Below are positions 42,465 to 50,914 of a stretch of DNA of 64,000 nt, one piece after another; the first letter of the stretch is position 1, and each line of letters starts with the position of its first letter. The notes under the pieces are model-generated. The model was given only the letters and a program-made list of their open reading frames with translations. It had not been told where the DNA came from and made no database searches. Position numbers and translations under genes: made by a program. The stretch is from Novosphingobium sp. JCM 18896 (GTDB lineage Bacteria > Pseudomonadota > Alphaproteobacteria > Sphingomonadales > Sphingomonadaceae), in contig NZ_JAPCZF010000005.1 of the NCBI RefSeq assembly GCF_025938095.1, forward strand, positions 124,001-188,000, read 5' to 3'.

Positions 42465-43652
42465 TCAGAGCGCCGCGGTGGCGGTTCTCGGCCGGAAGGC
42501 GCGCGCGACGACGTCGATCGAGGCGCGCGCGGCCGCGTAGTCGGGTTCTTCGTTGGGATCGTTGAAGCCGAAGCTCTCGTCGGCGCCGAGCGCCTGGACG
42601 AGGATGCCGTCGCGCCGCGCCAGCAGTGAGACGTGGTCGTACTGGATGCCGTAGTCGACGCCCGTCTGCGGCAGCAGCCAGGCGATCTGGCCGCGCACGG
42701 GGATGACGCTCTCGTCCTTCATCAGCGCACGCGCGCCATAGCCCGTGCAGTTGACGATCACCTTCTCGCGGATCCGCGCGAAATCGGCGGGCGTCTTGAA
42801 GTCCATCGGCACGAAGCGCCCCCCGGCCAGCAGGAAGTCGCTTTCGAGCTGGTGGAACAGGTCGGCGACGTTGAACCGCATCGTCGAGGTGCGCCGCGCG
42901 AAGGAAATCGGGAAGGGGTGGCTGCCGCTGGCGAGATCGTCCTGCCGCGGCACGAGGTCGCTGACCCGGTCCTTGTAGTCGACGAAGCTGTCGCTGCCGC
43001 CGCCGGGCATGGCGATCACGGTCTTCGGCCGCTTCTCGAACGGCGTGTCCGACAGCGCGTATTGATCAACCCATTCGACCGGCGTGCCGGCTAGGCCGAG
43101 GAACGACTGGTGCACGGTGAAGGTGCGCCGGGTCATGCGTTCCCAGCGCGTAGCGAAGGCCTCGGTCGCGCCGCCTTCCATCGCCACGCGGCTGTAAGGG
43201 GACCAGGTGCCGGTGGCGCGCGCCGAGCGCACGTCGGGAAAGCGGTCCTTGGTGTAGATCGTGACCTTGAGGCCCATGCGCTGCGCCGTGATCGCGGTGG
43301 TCATGCCGATCGCACCGGCACCGACCACCGCGATTTCGCGCGCGCCGGTCTGCATCACCAGCGGCAAGGCCTCCATGGCCGAGCCCCACGACAGCGACCA
43401 GCCGCTGCCGCCGTGGCCATAGTGATGCAGCACGGTCTTACCCGCGATCGGCTCGATCTCCATCCGCGGACCCGCCGCGCGGAACGGGCGCAGGCAGACC
43501 GTGACGCGAAACATGCGGTCCGTCCGGGCCGCGACCGGCACCAGGGCCGGCGGCGGCGAGAACAGGGTCTGCGCCATCGCCGCCTGGCCGGATGCCGCCA
43601 GGCCGAGCGTGGTCATACCTGCATTCTTTAGAACGGTCCGCCGATCGACCAT
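42465..43652 (-). CDS. Exported FAD oxidoreductase resembling a circularly permuted D-amino acid oxidase
   Basis: 395 residues from ATG 43652. The leader DRRTVLKNAGM is a full Tat motif and a hydrophobic run ends near AAMAQ. Residues 46-100 (FRVTVCLRPFR, then HHYGHGGSGWSLSWGSA) match what is normally the C-terminal end of D-amino acid oxidases, including the Arg that binds the substrate carboxylate. Only after it comes the dinucleotide fold VVGAGAIGMTTA (109-120), then ATGTWSPYSR and VNCTGYGARALMKDESVIPVRGQ. The protein ends where the LRP/GHGG segment would be expected. The whole domain set is present but rotated. It would oxidise D-amino acids or related amines in the periplasm. Confidence 0.85.
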   Translation of the reverse strand: MVDRRTVLKNAGMTTLGLAASGQAAMAQTLFSPPPALVPVAARTDRMFRVTVCLRPFRAAGPRMEIEPIAGKTVLHHYGHGGSGWSLSWGSAMEALPLVMQTGAREIAVVGAGAIGMTTAITAQRMGLKVTIYTKDRFPDVRSARATGTWSPYSRVAMEGGATEAFATRWERMTRRTFTVHQSFLGLAGTPVEWVDQYALSDTPFEKRPKTVIAMPGGGSDSFVDYKDRVSDLVPRQDDLASGSHPFPISFARRTSTMRFNVADLFHQLESDFLLAGGRFVPMDFKTPADFARIREKVIVNCTGYGARALMKDESVIPVRGQIAWLLPQTGVDYGIQYDHVSLLARRDGILVQALGADESFGFNDPNEEPDYAAARASIDVVARAFRPRTATAAL

Positions 43653-43951
43653 GCCTTTGCGCACTCCTGCGGCGCCCGCTCGCGGCCGCGGATGGCACGA
43701 TTCGAGCGAGGTCCGGGTCGCTCACTCTAGGTATCGCTCCGAAATGGACCCTACGCAGATCGGCGTATGGGCAATCGGGGTGCTTTCGAGTGGATTGAAA
43801 GCTCAATCGGGTAGTCGTCACCTCGGGAGGGAGGCGTACTCGAGAGCAAAAGACAAACGCAGGCCGTCGTCCGATCATACTGGCGATCAGTACCGGACGA
43901 TCGAACCTGTGAAACGACGGGAGAGATACGACAAAACATGGGGGTCAACCA
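43653..43951. promoter_or_regulatory. Divergent control region of DAAO-RidA1 and TonB receptor operons
   Basis: A 299-base region with no convincing gene and visibly lower G+C than its neighbours. It must carry both divergent promoters. An interrupted inverted repeat CGTCCG (43868-43873) and CGGACG (43894-43899) is a possible regulator site. No confident -35/-10 pair was identified. Confidence 0.5.
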
Positions 43952-46651
43952 ATGTCGCGTATCTCTAAAGTTGCCATCGCTGTTCTTATGGGTTCCACGG
44001 CCCTGACTGTCAGTCAGGCGGCCTATGCACAAGCCGAGCCGATGGAGGTGCAGACTACCGACACCACCTCGGGCGCCGACGACATCATCGTCACCGGCAC
44101 GCGCGAGGTCGGCACCAAGGCCGCCGATGCCGCCGCGCCGATCCAGCTGCTGAGCTCGGCCGCGCTCGAGAAGGTCGGTCAGCCGAACCTCAACCAGGCG
44201 CTGACCCAGATCGTGCCGTCGTTCACGGCGCAGACCCAGGGCACCGACATGGCGAGCTTCTCGCTGTCGGCCCGCCTGCGCGGCGTCAGCCCGAACCACA
44301 CGCTGGTCATGGTCAACGGCAAGCGCCGCCACGGCAACTCGATCCTCCAGGTGATCAACGGCGCATTCGGCGGCTCGGCCGCACCGTCGATCGACCTGAT
44401 CCCGCCCGACATCGTCCAGCGCATCGAAATCCTCCAGGACGGTGCCGCCGCGCAATATGGCTCGGACGCCATCGCCGGCGTCATCAACATCATCCTCAAG
44501 AGCCAGGATTCGGGCGTCACCGCCAAGGGCACCGTCGGCCAGTATTACGACAGCGAGGGCCTGCAATACGCGCTCAGCACCAATTTCGGCCTGCCCATCG
44601 GGGACTCCGGCTTCATCGACGTCAGCCTGTTCCACCGCTGGAACGACTTCACGACGATCGGCGACGGCCAGTTCCAGGCGGTCAACCTGACCGGCAACAC
44701 CGTCACCAACGTCTCGGCCGCGTTCAAGCCGATCTACGACGCGCTCAACGCCCGCAAGGGTACGGCCGGCATCAACGGCGGCCAGCCGCGCTCGACCCTG
44801 AACGTCATGTTCGTCAATGCCGGCTATAATTTCGGCGACGTCGAGTTCTATGCCTTCGGCGACATCTCCCGCCGTCACGGCAAGGCGCTCCAGGGCTATC
44901 GCCAGCCGAACCGCGTCTGCGTCGACACCGCCAACCCCGCCACCTGTCTCCAGCGCACGGTCACCGACGGCATGGTGCCGTGGATCGAGGTTATCTCGAA
45001 CGAGTTCTCGGCCACCGGCGGCTTCCGCGGCGAGGTCAGCGAGTGGAACTGGGATCTCGGCTTCACCTATGCCGAGGACAAGGCCAAGATCCTGACGACG
45101 CATTCGGCCAACGCGTCGATGTTCACCAACACCTTCAACAACGCTCGCAACGCCTATCTGGCGGCGAATCCGGGGGCGAGCGCGACCTCGGCTGCGGCGA
45201 TCGCCGCGGGCCAGGCCGGTGCGATCACGCCTTCGGAGTTCTACGACGGCGAGTTCAAGTTCACCCAGTTCGTCGGCCAGCTCGACGTCCGCCGCGAGTT
45301 CGACGTCGGCTTCTCCGATCCGCTGACCTTCGCGGTCGGCGGCGAGTACCGCCGCGAGACCTACTCGATCGGCGCGGGCGACGATGCCTCGCGTTATTTC
45401 GAGGGTGGCCAGTCCTTCCCCGGCTATGCGCTCAGCGACGCCGGCAGCCTCAAGCGCGAGGCCGTGGCGATCTACGGCAACGTGATCTTCAAGCCGGTGC
45501 CCGAGTGGACCGTCGACATCGCCGGTCGCTTCGAGGACTATTCGGACTTCGGCAACACCGCGATCGGCAAGTTCACCACGCGCTACGACTTCAGCGATGC
45601 CTTCGCCATCCGCGGTACGGTCAGCACGGGCTTCCGCGCACCGTCGCTGCAGGAATCGGGCTATTCGGCGACCAACGTCGGCCCCACCAGCGCGACGATC
45701 CAGCTCGCACCGAGCTCGCCGGGTTCGGCCGCGGCCGGCTTCGGTGCGCTAAAGCCCGAAAAGTCGTTCAACCTGTCGGGCGGTGTCGTCTTCCGCCCGA
45801 TCCCGCGCTTCGTCCTGACGCTCGACGGCTACTTCATCCGCATCAAGGATCGCATCGTGTCCTCGGGCTCGATCACCGGCCAGGACTCGCAGCCGTTCCC
45901 GACCCCGGGCATCCGCCGCACCAACATCATCAACGGCGTGACCGCCTACGAACTCGTGCAGAACGCGATCCGCGCCAGCGGCAAGGCGCTCGATCCCACG
46001 GTGCTTCAGTCGGGCTCGCTGTCGATCCAGACCTTCACCAACGGCATCGATACCGAGACCTGGGGCCTCGAACTGTCGGCGCGCTATCCGGTCGAGACCA
46101 GCTTCGGCAAGCTCGACCTGTCGCTGGGCGCCAACTACAACAAGACCAAGGTCACCAACAGCCGCCTGGGCGCGCTGTTCAACCTGTCGTCGCGGGCGAT
46201 CATCGAGAAGTCGAGCCCCGACTTCAAGACCGTGCTCGGCGCGCTGTTCACCAGCGGCAACTTCTCGGCCAACGCCCGCGCGACCTATTACAGCAAGACC
46301 GTCCAGCTCGTGACGCCGAACTCGTTCTCGACCACGGTGCGGCCGATCACCGGCGACGGTACGCCGGGCTACTACGAAGGCGTCGTCAAGCCCGCGGTCA
46401 TCGTCGATCTCGAACTCGGCTACGATCTGACCAAGTTCCTCAACCTCTCGGTCGGCGCGAACAACCTGTTCAACAAGAAGCCCGAGGTCCCGGCGCTGGT
46501 GGCCGACTACAACGCGTCGACGGCGGGCTGGCTGCTCGCGGGCCGTTCGCCCTACGTCAACGGCTCGGGCACGATCAACGCGCCCTATACCCACGGTCCC
46601 TACGGCACCAACGGCGGCTACTACTACGCGCGCCTCACGCTCGATTTCTGA
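43952..46651 (+). CDS. TonB-dependent outer membrane receptor
   Basis: 899 residues with a signal peptide ending near AYAQAEP. A TonB-box-like DDIIVTGTRE (about 43-52) is followed by a plug domain with GVSPNHTLVMVNGKRRHG and RIEILQDGAAAQYGSDAIAGVINI. The beta-barrel ends in the aromatic strand YYYARLTLDF. It imports a ligand across the outer membrane using TonB energy. The ligand is unknown; as first gene before RidA, amine oxidase and cytochrome, it is likely the substrate of those enzymes or a precursor such as a peptide. Confidence 0.95.
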   Translation: MSRISKVAIAVLMGSTALTVSQAAYAQAEPMEVQTTDTTSGADDIIVTGTREVGTKAADAAAPIQLLSSAALEKVGQPNLNQALTQIVPSFTAQTQGTDMASFSLSARLRGVSPNHTLVMVNGKRRHGNSILQVINGAFGGSAAPSIDLIPPDIVQRIEILQDGAAAQYGSDAIAGVINIILKSQDSGVTAKGTVGQYYDSEGLQYALSTNFGLPIGDSGFIDVSLFHRWNDFTTIGDGQFQAVNLTGNTVTNVSAAFKPIYDALNARKGTAGINGGQPRSTLNVMFVNAGYNFGDVEFYAFGDISRRHGKALQGYRQPNRVCVDTANPATCLQRTVTDGMVPWIEVISNEFSATGGFRGEVSEWNWDLGFTYAEDKAKILTTHSANASMFTNTFNNARNAYLAANPGASATSAAAIAAGQAGAITPSEFYDGEFKFTQFVGQLDVRREFDVGFSDPLTFAVGGEYRRETYSIGAGDDASRYFEGGQSFPGYALSDAGSLKREAVAIYGNVIFKPVPEWTVDIAGRFEDYSDFGNTAIGKFTTRYDFSDAFAIRGTVSTGFRAPSLQESGYSATNVGPTSATIQLAPSSPGSAAAGFGALKPEKSFNLSGGVVFRPIPRFVLTLDGYFIRIKDRIVSSGSITGQDSQPFPTPGIRRTNIINGVTAYELVQNAIRASGKALDPTVLQSGSLSIQTFTNGIDTETWGLELSARYPVETSFGKLDLSLGANYNKTKVTNSRLGALFNLSSRAIIEKSSPDFKTVLGALFTSGNFSANARATYYSKTVQLVTPNSFSTTVRPITGDGTPGYYEGVVKPAVIVDLELGYDLTKFLNLSVGANNLFNKKPEVPALVADYNASTAGWLLAGRSPYVNGSGTINAPYTHGPYGTNGGYYYARLTLDF

Positions 46652-46657
46652 CCAAGG

Positions 46658-46688
46658 CCGGGCAGGCGCGAACTGCGTGCCTGCCCGG
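46658..46688 (+). terminator. Intercistronic hairpin between receptor and RidA2
   Basis: A perfect 10-bp stem CCGGGCAGGC (46658-46667) with GCCTGCCCGG (46679-46688) directly follows the receptor stop. No T run follows, so it more likely attenuates or processes the transcript than ends it. Confidence 0.55.
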
Positions 46689-46716
46689 TACCCATCCTAG
46701 TTTCCGGGAGAAGATC

Positions 46717-47220
46717 ATGCGAAATTCCAAGAGCCTCGTCGTCTGCCTCGCTGCCGCCTGCGCGCTGACGGCCGGCGCGGCCGAGGCCGCCCCGGCCAAG
46801 GCGCCGCTCGTGGTCGAGCGCACGGGAATGCCGACCGGCGTCATCGCCAGCACTGCGACCGTGCCCGACGGCATGAAGACGGTCTATATCTCGGGCACGA
46901 CCCCGTCGCCGCCCGATCCCGCCAAGCCCGAAGAACTCGGCGACACGCGCGCGCAGACGCTGTCGATCCTCACCAAGATGAAGGCCACGCTCGAGGGCAT
47001 GGGCATGTCGATGGGCGACATCGTCAAGATGACCGTGTTCCTCGTCGCGCCGACGCCGGGCGGGAAGATGGACTCGGCGGCGATGAACGACGTGTTCAAG
47101 ACCTTCTTCGGCACGCCCGAACAGCCCAACAAGCCGACGCGCTCGACGATCCAGATCGCCGCGCTCGGCCGGCCGACGATGTACGTCGAAATCGAGGCGA
47201 TCGCCGCCAAGGCTCCCTGA
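46717..47220 (+). CDS. RidA family protein with signal peptide (periplasmic RidA 2)
   Basis: A 167-residue paralogue of the RidA at 41929-42441. The signal peptide (LVVCLAAACALTAGAAEAA) precedes a RidA domain with VYISGTTPSP, ILTKMKATLEGMG, KMTVFLVAP and the conserved Arg142 in TRSTIQIAAL. Exported RidA would deaminate 2-imino compounds in the periplasm. ATG 46717 is preceded by GGGAGAAG. It lies between the receptor and amine oxidase 2. Confidence 0.9.
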   Translation: MRNSKSLVVCLAAACALTAGAAEAAPAKAPLVVERTGMPTGVIASTATVPDGMKTVYISGTTPSPPDPAKPEELGDTRAQTLSILTKMKATLEGMGMSMGDIVKMTVFLVAPTPGGKMDSAAMNDVFKTFFGTPEQPNKPTRSTIQIAALGRPTMYVEIEAIAAKAP

Positions 47221-47299
47221 CCTTCTCAGACATGACGAGACCACCCCGGGAGAAAGGGGCCTGAAAGGTACTGGATAACAACAAAGGGTACCGCGCAAG

Positions 47300-48892
47300 A
47301 TGATGTCCGACCTGACGCCCCCGACCCGCCGCGAACTGCTGTCCATGATCGGCAAGATCGGCGGCGGCGTGGCCATGTACCAGGCGATGACCGCACTGGG
47401 GCACGCGGCCGAGACGCAGTTCGTCGGCCCGCCCAAGCTCGGCGGCGCGCGCCCGGGTTCGACCGTGCTGGTGCTGGGCGCGGGCCTTGCCGGCATGGTC
47501 GCGGCCTATGAGCTGACCAAGGCCGGCTACAAGGTCCAGGTGCTCGAATATCAGGATCGACCCGGCGGGCGGAACTATTCGGTGCGCGGCGGCGACAAGA
47601 TCGTCGAGGTCGGTGGGGTGACGCAGACGGTCGGCTTCGCGCCCGGCAACTATCTCAATCCGGGCCCCTGGCGGATCCCGCACCACCATCGCTCGCTGCT
47701 GCACTACTGCAAGCTGTTCGGGGTCGAGCTCGAGCCGTTCATCCAGAACAACCACAACGTCTTCGTCCACAAGGCCAACGCGTTCGGCGGCAAGCCGCAG
47801 CGCTACAAGGAGCTGGCGGTCGACTTCAAGGGTCACGTCTCCGAACTGCTGGGCAAGTCGTTGAGCGCCGGCGCGCTCGACGCCAAGGTGTCGAAGGAGG
47901 ACAAGGAAAAGCTGATCGAGGCTTTGCGCGAATGGGGCGCGCTCGACGGCAACCTGTCCTACGCCAGCTCGCTGACCGTATCGAGCCAGCGCGGCTACGA
48001 CCAGGCGCCCGGCGGTGGCGTCAACGGCGCGCCGACGCCGTCCAAGCTCAATGGCCTGTCCGACGTGCTCTCGTCGGGCGTGTGGACGCAGATGGCGTTC
48101 TATTTCAACTACGTGATGCAGACGACCATGTTCCAGCCGAAGGGTGGCATGGATATGATCGGCAAGGGCTTCTACCGCGAAGTCGGCAAGATGGTGCGCC
48201 TGAACACCAAGGTCACCAAGCTGGCCCAGGACGACAAGGGCGTCACTGCGAGCTGGCAGGACCTCAAGACCGGCCAGATGGGCGAGAGCAAGGCCGACTG
48301 GTGCGTCTGCACGATCCCGCTGCCCGTGCTTTCCCAGCTCGATCTGCAGGTCGGCCCGAAGATGAAGGCGGCGATCAAGGCCGTGCCCTATGCCAACCAG
48401 GTCAAAATCGGGCTCGAGATGAAGAGCCGGTTCTGGGAAGAGAACTATTCGATCTACGGCGGTCACAGCTTCACCGACCAGGCGATCGGGCTGATCTCCT
48501 ATCCCAACAACAACATGTTCAAGGATGGCCCGGCCGTGCTGCTCGGCGCTTTCGCCAGCGGTGCCGGTGCCTATCAGCTCGCCGGCATGACGCCCGAGCA
48601 GCGGATCGAGGCGGCGCTGGCGCAGGGATCGGTGTTCCACCCGGCCGAATATCGCCGCGAATTCCTCAACGGTGCGTCGGTGCCTTGGCCGCGCATGCCC
48701 TGGATCCTCGGCTGCACCTCGCGCTGGAGCGACGCCTCGCGCGCCGAGCACTATCAGAACCTCGTCGCCTTCGACGGCCGCATCGCGCTCGCGGGCGAAC
48801 ATGCCTCCTATTACGGCGGCTGGATGGAGGGCTCGCTGCTCTCGGGGCTCGATGCGATCGAGCGGCTCCACCAGAAAGCCATGGCGACATGA
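47300..48892 (+). CDS. Flavin amine oxidase 2, L-amino-acid-oxidase-like, Tat-exported
   Basis: 530 residues, the same length as its paralogue at 37214-38806. The leader PTRRELLSMIGKIGGG (residues 8-23) holds a true twin arginine. FAD motif GAGLAG at 60-65, EYQDRPGGRNY behind it, NPGPWRIP (120-127) with R125 at the carboxylate-binding position of L-amino acid oxidases, and a C-terminal GEHASYYGGWMEGS. Likely product: an imine that is hydrolysed to a keto compound and ammonia. The stop overlaps the cytochrome start (ATGA), so flavoprotein and cytochrome are made together. Confidence 0.92.
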   Translation: MMSDLTPPTRRELLSMIGKIGGGVAMYQAMTALGHAAETQFVGPPKLGGARPGSTVLVLGAGLAGMVAAYELTKAGYKVQVLEYQDRPGGRNYSVRGGDKIVEVGGVTQTVGFAPGNYLNPGPWRIPHHHRSLLHYCKLFGVELEPFIQNNHNVFVHKANAFGGKPQRYKELAVDFKGHVSELLGKSLSAGALDAKVSKEDKEKLIEALREWGALDGNLSYASSLTVSSQRGYDQAPGGGVNGAPTPSKLNGLSDVLSSGVWTQMAFYFNYVMQTTMFQPKGGMDMIGKGFYREVGKMVRLNTKVTKLAQDDKGVTASWQDLKTGQMGESKADWCVCTIPLPVLSQLDLQVGPKMKAAIKAVPYANQVKIGLEMKSRFWEENYSIYGGHSFTDQAIGLISYPNNNMFKDGPAVLLGAFASGAGAYQLAGMTPEQRIEAALAQGSVFHPAEYRREFLNGASVPWPRMPWILGCTSRWSDASRAEHYQNLVAFDGRIALAGEHASYYGGWMEGSLLSGLDAIERLHQKAMAT

Positions 48893-49320
48893 CGTGGCGC
48901 CGTGCGCCGCTCGCCGGCGCGGCCTTGCTCTTCGCCGCGAGCTTTTCTGCAAGCGCCCAGGACGGGCCGGGCGGCGGGCAGACCAGCGTCGCAGTCGCGG
49001 ACGAGGGCAAGCAGATCTACGAGCAGATCTGCCAGGCCTGCCACATGGCCGATGCCAAGGGCGGCGGCGGGGCCGGGGCGATGATCCCGGCGCTGGCGAA
49101 CAATCCGCGCATGGCCGATCCCGCCTATCCGACGATCATCGTGCTCAAGGGCCGCGGCGGCATGCCCTGGTTCACCGACATGCTCAGCGAAGCGCAGATG
49201 GCGGCGGTGATCACTTACGTGCGCAGCCACTTCAACGCCTACCCCGAGCCGGTGACCGAAGCCTTCGTCAAGAAACTGGCGGCGGCTTCGCCCCCGGTAC
49301 CTGACGGACCCGGTACCTGA
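48889..49320 (+). CDS. Periplasmic c-type cytochrome paired with amine oxidase 2
   Basis: 143 residues with a signal peptide (GAALLFAASFSASAQ) and haem site Cys48-Gln-Ala-Cys51-His52; GGMPWF carries a likely axial Met. It overlaps the amine oxidase stop by four bases. Paralogous to the cytochrome at 36777-37211. Its last residues (PVPDGPGT) and stop codon are encoded by a 16-base tandem repeat, so copy-number change would alter the C-terminus. Probable electron acceptor of amine oxidase 2. Confidence 0.92.
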   Translation: MTWRRAPLAGAALLFAASFSASAQDGPGGGQTSVAVADEGKQIYEQICQACHMADAKGGGGAGAMIPALANNPRMADPAYPTIIVLKGRGGMPWFTDMLSEAQMAAVITYVRSHFNAYPEPVTEAFVKKLAAASPPVPDGPGT

Positions 49321-49356
49321 CTGGCCCGGTACCTGACTGGCCCGGTACCTGACTGG
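49293..49356 (+). repeat. Four tandem copies of a 16-base unit
   Basis: Unit CCCGGTACCTGACTGG. The first copy (49293-49308) differs at its end; copies at 49309-49324, 49325-49340 and 49341-49356 are identical. Because 16 is not a multiple of three, each copy is read in another frame, and the cytochrome stop codon falls in copy two. Confidence 0.95.
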
Positions 49357-49457
49357 CAATGCCCGCCATAGATGATCGGAGACTACCCCGGTCCGGGAAA
49401 CCACGGCACCGATGAAGACGTGCGAGTTCAACAATGCAGAACGGGTGGTAAGTGACG

Positions 49458-49847
49458 ATGAAAATGCGATTTGCCGGAGCTTTCGGCATGCTCGTGGCCG
49501 CGGGCTGCGCCACGGTTTCGCTGGCGGCGGGACCGGCCGGTGATCCGGTCAAGGGCAAGACCGTCTTCGCGCGCTGCATGGCGTGCCACAAGATCGATGC
49601 CAGCAACACCTCGGGGCTCGGCCCCAATCTCAACCGCGTCGTCGGCCGTCGTGCCGGCAGCTATCCGGGCTTCCGCTATTCGCCGGCGATGACGGCATCG
49701 GGGCGGGTGTGGAACGAGGCCACGCTCGACGCCTACCTGACCGCGCCCGCGCGCAACATGCCGGGCAATCGCATGGTCTTCCCCGGACTGGCCAATCCGG
49801 TCGATCGCCAGAACCTGATCGCCTACATCAAGTCCGCCGCGAAGTAG
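49458..49847 (+). CDS. Class I cytochrome c (c2/c550-like)
   Basis: 129 residues from ATG 49458 (in-frame GTG 49452 is an alternative). Signal sequence with VAAGCATVSLAAG, then DPVKGKTVFARC and haem site Cys40-Met-Ala-Cys43-His44. GLGPNLNRVVGRRAG, FRYSPAMT and NMPGNRMVF with the axial Met are typical of mitochondrial-type cytochromes c. It would shuttle electrons to a terminal oxidase or bc1 complex. Five bases before the efflux adaptor gene, so probably in the same transcript. Confidence 0.92.
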   Translation: MKMRFAGAFGMLVAAGCATVSLAAGPAGDPVKGKTVFARCMACHKIDASNTSGLGPNLNRVVGRRAGSYPGFRYSPAMTASGRVWNEATLDAYLTAPARNMPGNRMVFPGLANPVDRQNLIAYIKSAAK

Positions 49848-49852
49848 TCTTC

Positions 49853-50914
49853 ATGGCGCGTGGCCTGCCCTTGTTCGTCTGCCTCGGCGCGGCGGTGCTG
49901 ACCTCTGCCTGCGGCAAGGCCGAGGGTGAGCGCAAGAAGCCGCCACCGCCGCTGGTGGTGGCGGTCGGGGCCGTGCGTCACCGTTTCGTCGACGTGATCG
50001 AAGCGGTGGGCACGGCGCGCGCCAACGAACAGGTGACGATCGCCTCGCCGGTGACCGAACGGCTCGAGCGCGTGCTGTTCGACGATGGCATGGCGGTGGG
50101 CCGCGGCCAGCTCCTCGCCGTGCTGTCGCAGGGCCAGGAGGACGCGCAGCTGCGCGGTGCGGTCGCCACCGAGACCCAGGCGGGCCAGCAATACGATCGC
50201 ATCAAGAACCTCTACGATCGCGGTTTCGCCACACGCGCGCAGCTCGATCAGCAGGTGGCACTGACCGAAGGCGCGCGCGCCAGCGCGGCTTCGGCGCGTG
50301 CGGCGATCGGCGATCGTATGATCCGCGCGCCTTTCGCGGGCTATGTCAGCCTGCGCACGATCTCGGCCGGCATGGTCGTGACCACGGGCACGCCGCTGGT
50401 CACGGTCAGCGACCTGTCACGGATCAAGCTCGATTTCACCGTGCCCGAGACCAAGCTCCAGGCGCTGCGCGTCGGCCAGCCGATCGAGGCGCTGGCCGCA
50501 GCCTTTCCCGAGGCGCCTTTCGCGGGCACGATCACCTCGATCGATCCGGTGATCGACCCGTCGAGCCGCGCCGTGCTGGTGCGCGCGACGCTGCCCAATC
50601 CCGGCGCGCGGATCAAACCCGGCATGCTGATGACCGTGCGCGTCCAGGCGGCCGAGCGCGATGCCGACGCCGTGCCCGAGCTCGCGGTCACCGGCCGCGG
50701 CGACGCGCGCTTCGTCTATCTGGTCACCCCCGAGAAGAAGGCCAGGCAGGTGCCGGTGAAGACCGGGCTGCGCGACGGCGGGCTGATCGAGGTTTCCGGT
50801 CTGCCCGCGGGTGCGCGTGTGGTCGGCGACGGGGTGATCAAGGTCGCCGACGGCATGACCGTGCGTGTCCGCGGCGACAAGCCGCGCGTGCCCAAGACCG
50901 CCTCGGCCGACTGA
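49853..50914 (+). CDS. RND efflux periplasmic adaptor (membrane fusion protein)
   Basis: 353 residues; lipoprotein leader AAVLTSACG. The beta-barrel and hairpin parts are seen: ASPVTERLERVLFDDGMAVGRGQLLAVL, then an alpha-hairpin (ETQAGQQYDRIKNLYDRGFA), MIRAPFAGYVSLRTISAGMVV and a distal barrel. It links the inner-membrane pump to an outer-membrane channel, which is not encoded nearby. Its TGA overlaps the pump ATG (TGATG). Confidence 0.93.
   Translation: MARGLPLFVCLGAAVLTSACGKAEGERKKPPPPLVVAVGAVRHRFVDVIEAVGTARANEQVTIASPVTERLERVLFDDGMAVGRGQLLAVLSQGQEDAQLRGAVATETQAGQQYDRIKNLYDRGFATRAQLDQQVALTEGARASAASARAAIGDRMIRAPFAGYVSLRTISAGMVVTTGTPLVTVSDLSRIKLDFTVPETKLQALRVGQPIEALAAAFPEAPFAGTITSIDPVIDPSSRAVLVRATLPNPGARIKPGMLMTVRVQAAERDADAVPELAVTGRGDARFVYLVTPEKKARQVPVKTGLRDGGLIEVSGLPAGARVVGDGVIKVADGMTVRVRGDKPRVPKTASAD

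Noticed and set aside
49293..49356. Possible CRISPR array
   Set aside because: The 16-base units are directly adjacent with no spacers, and no cas gene is present. It is a simple tandem repeat.
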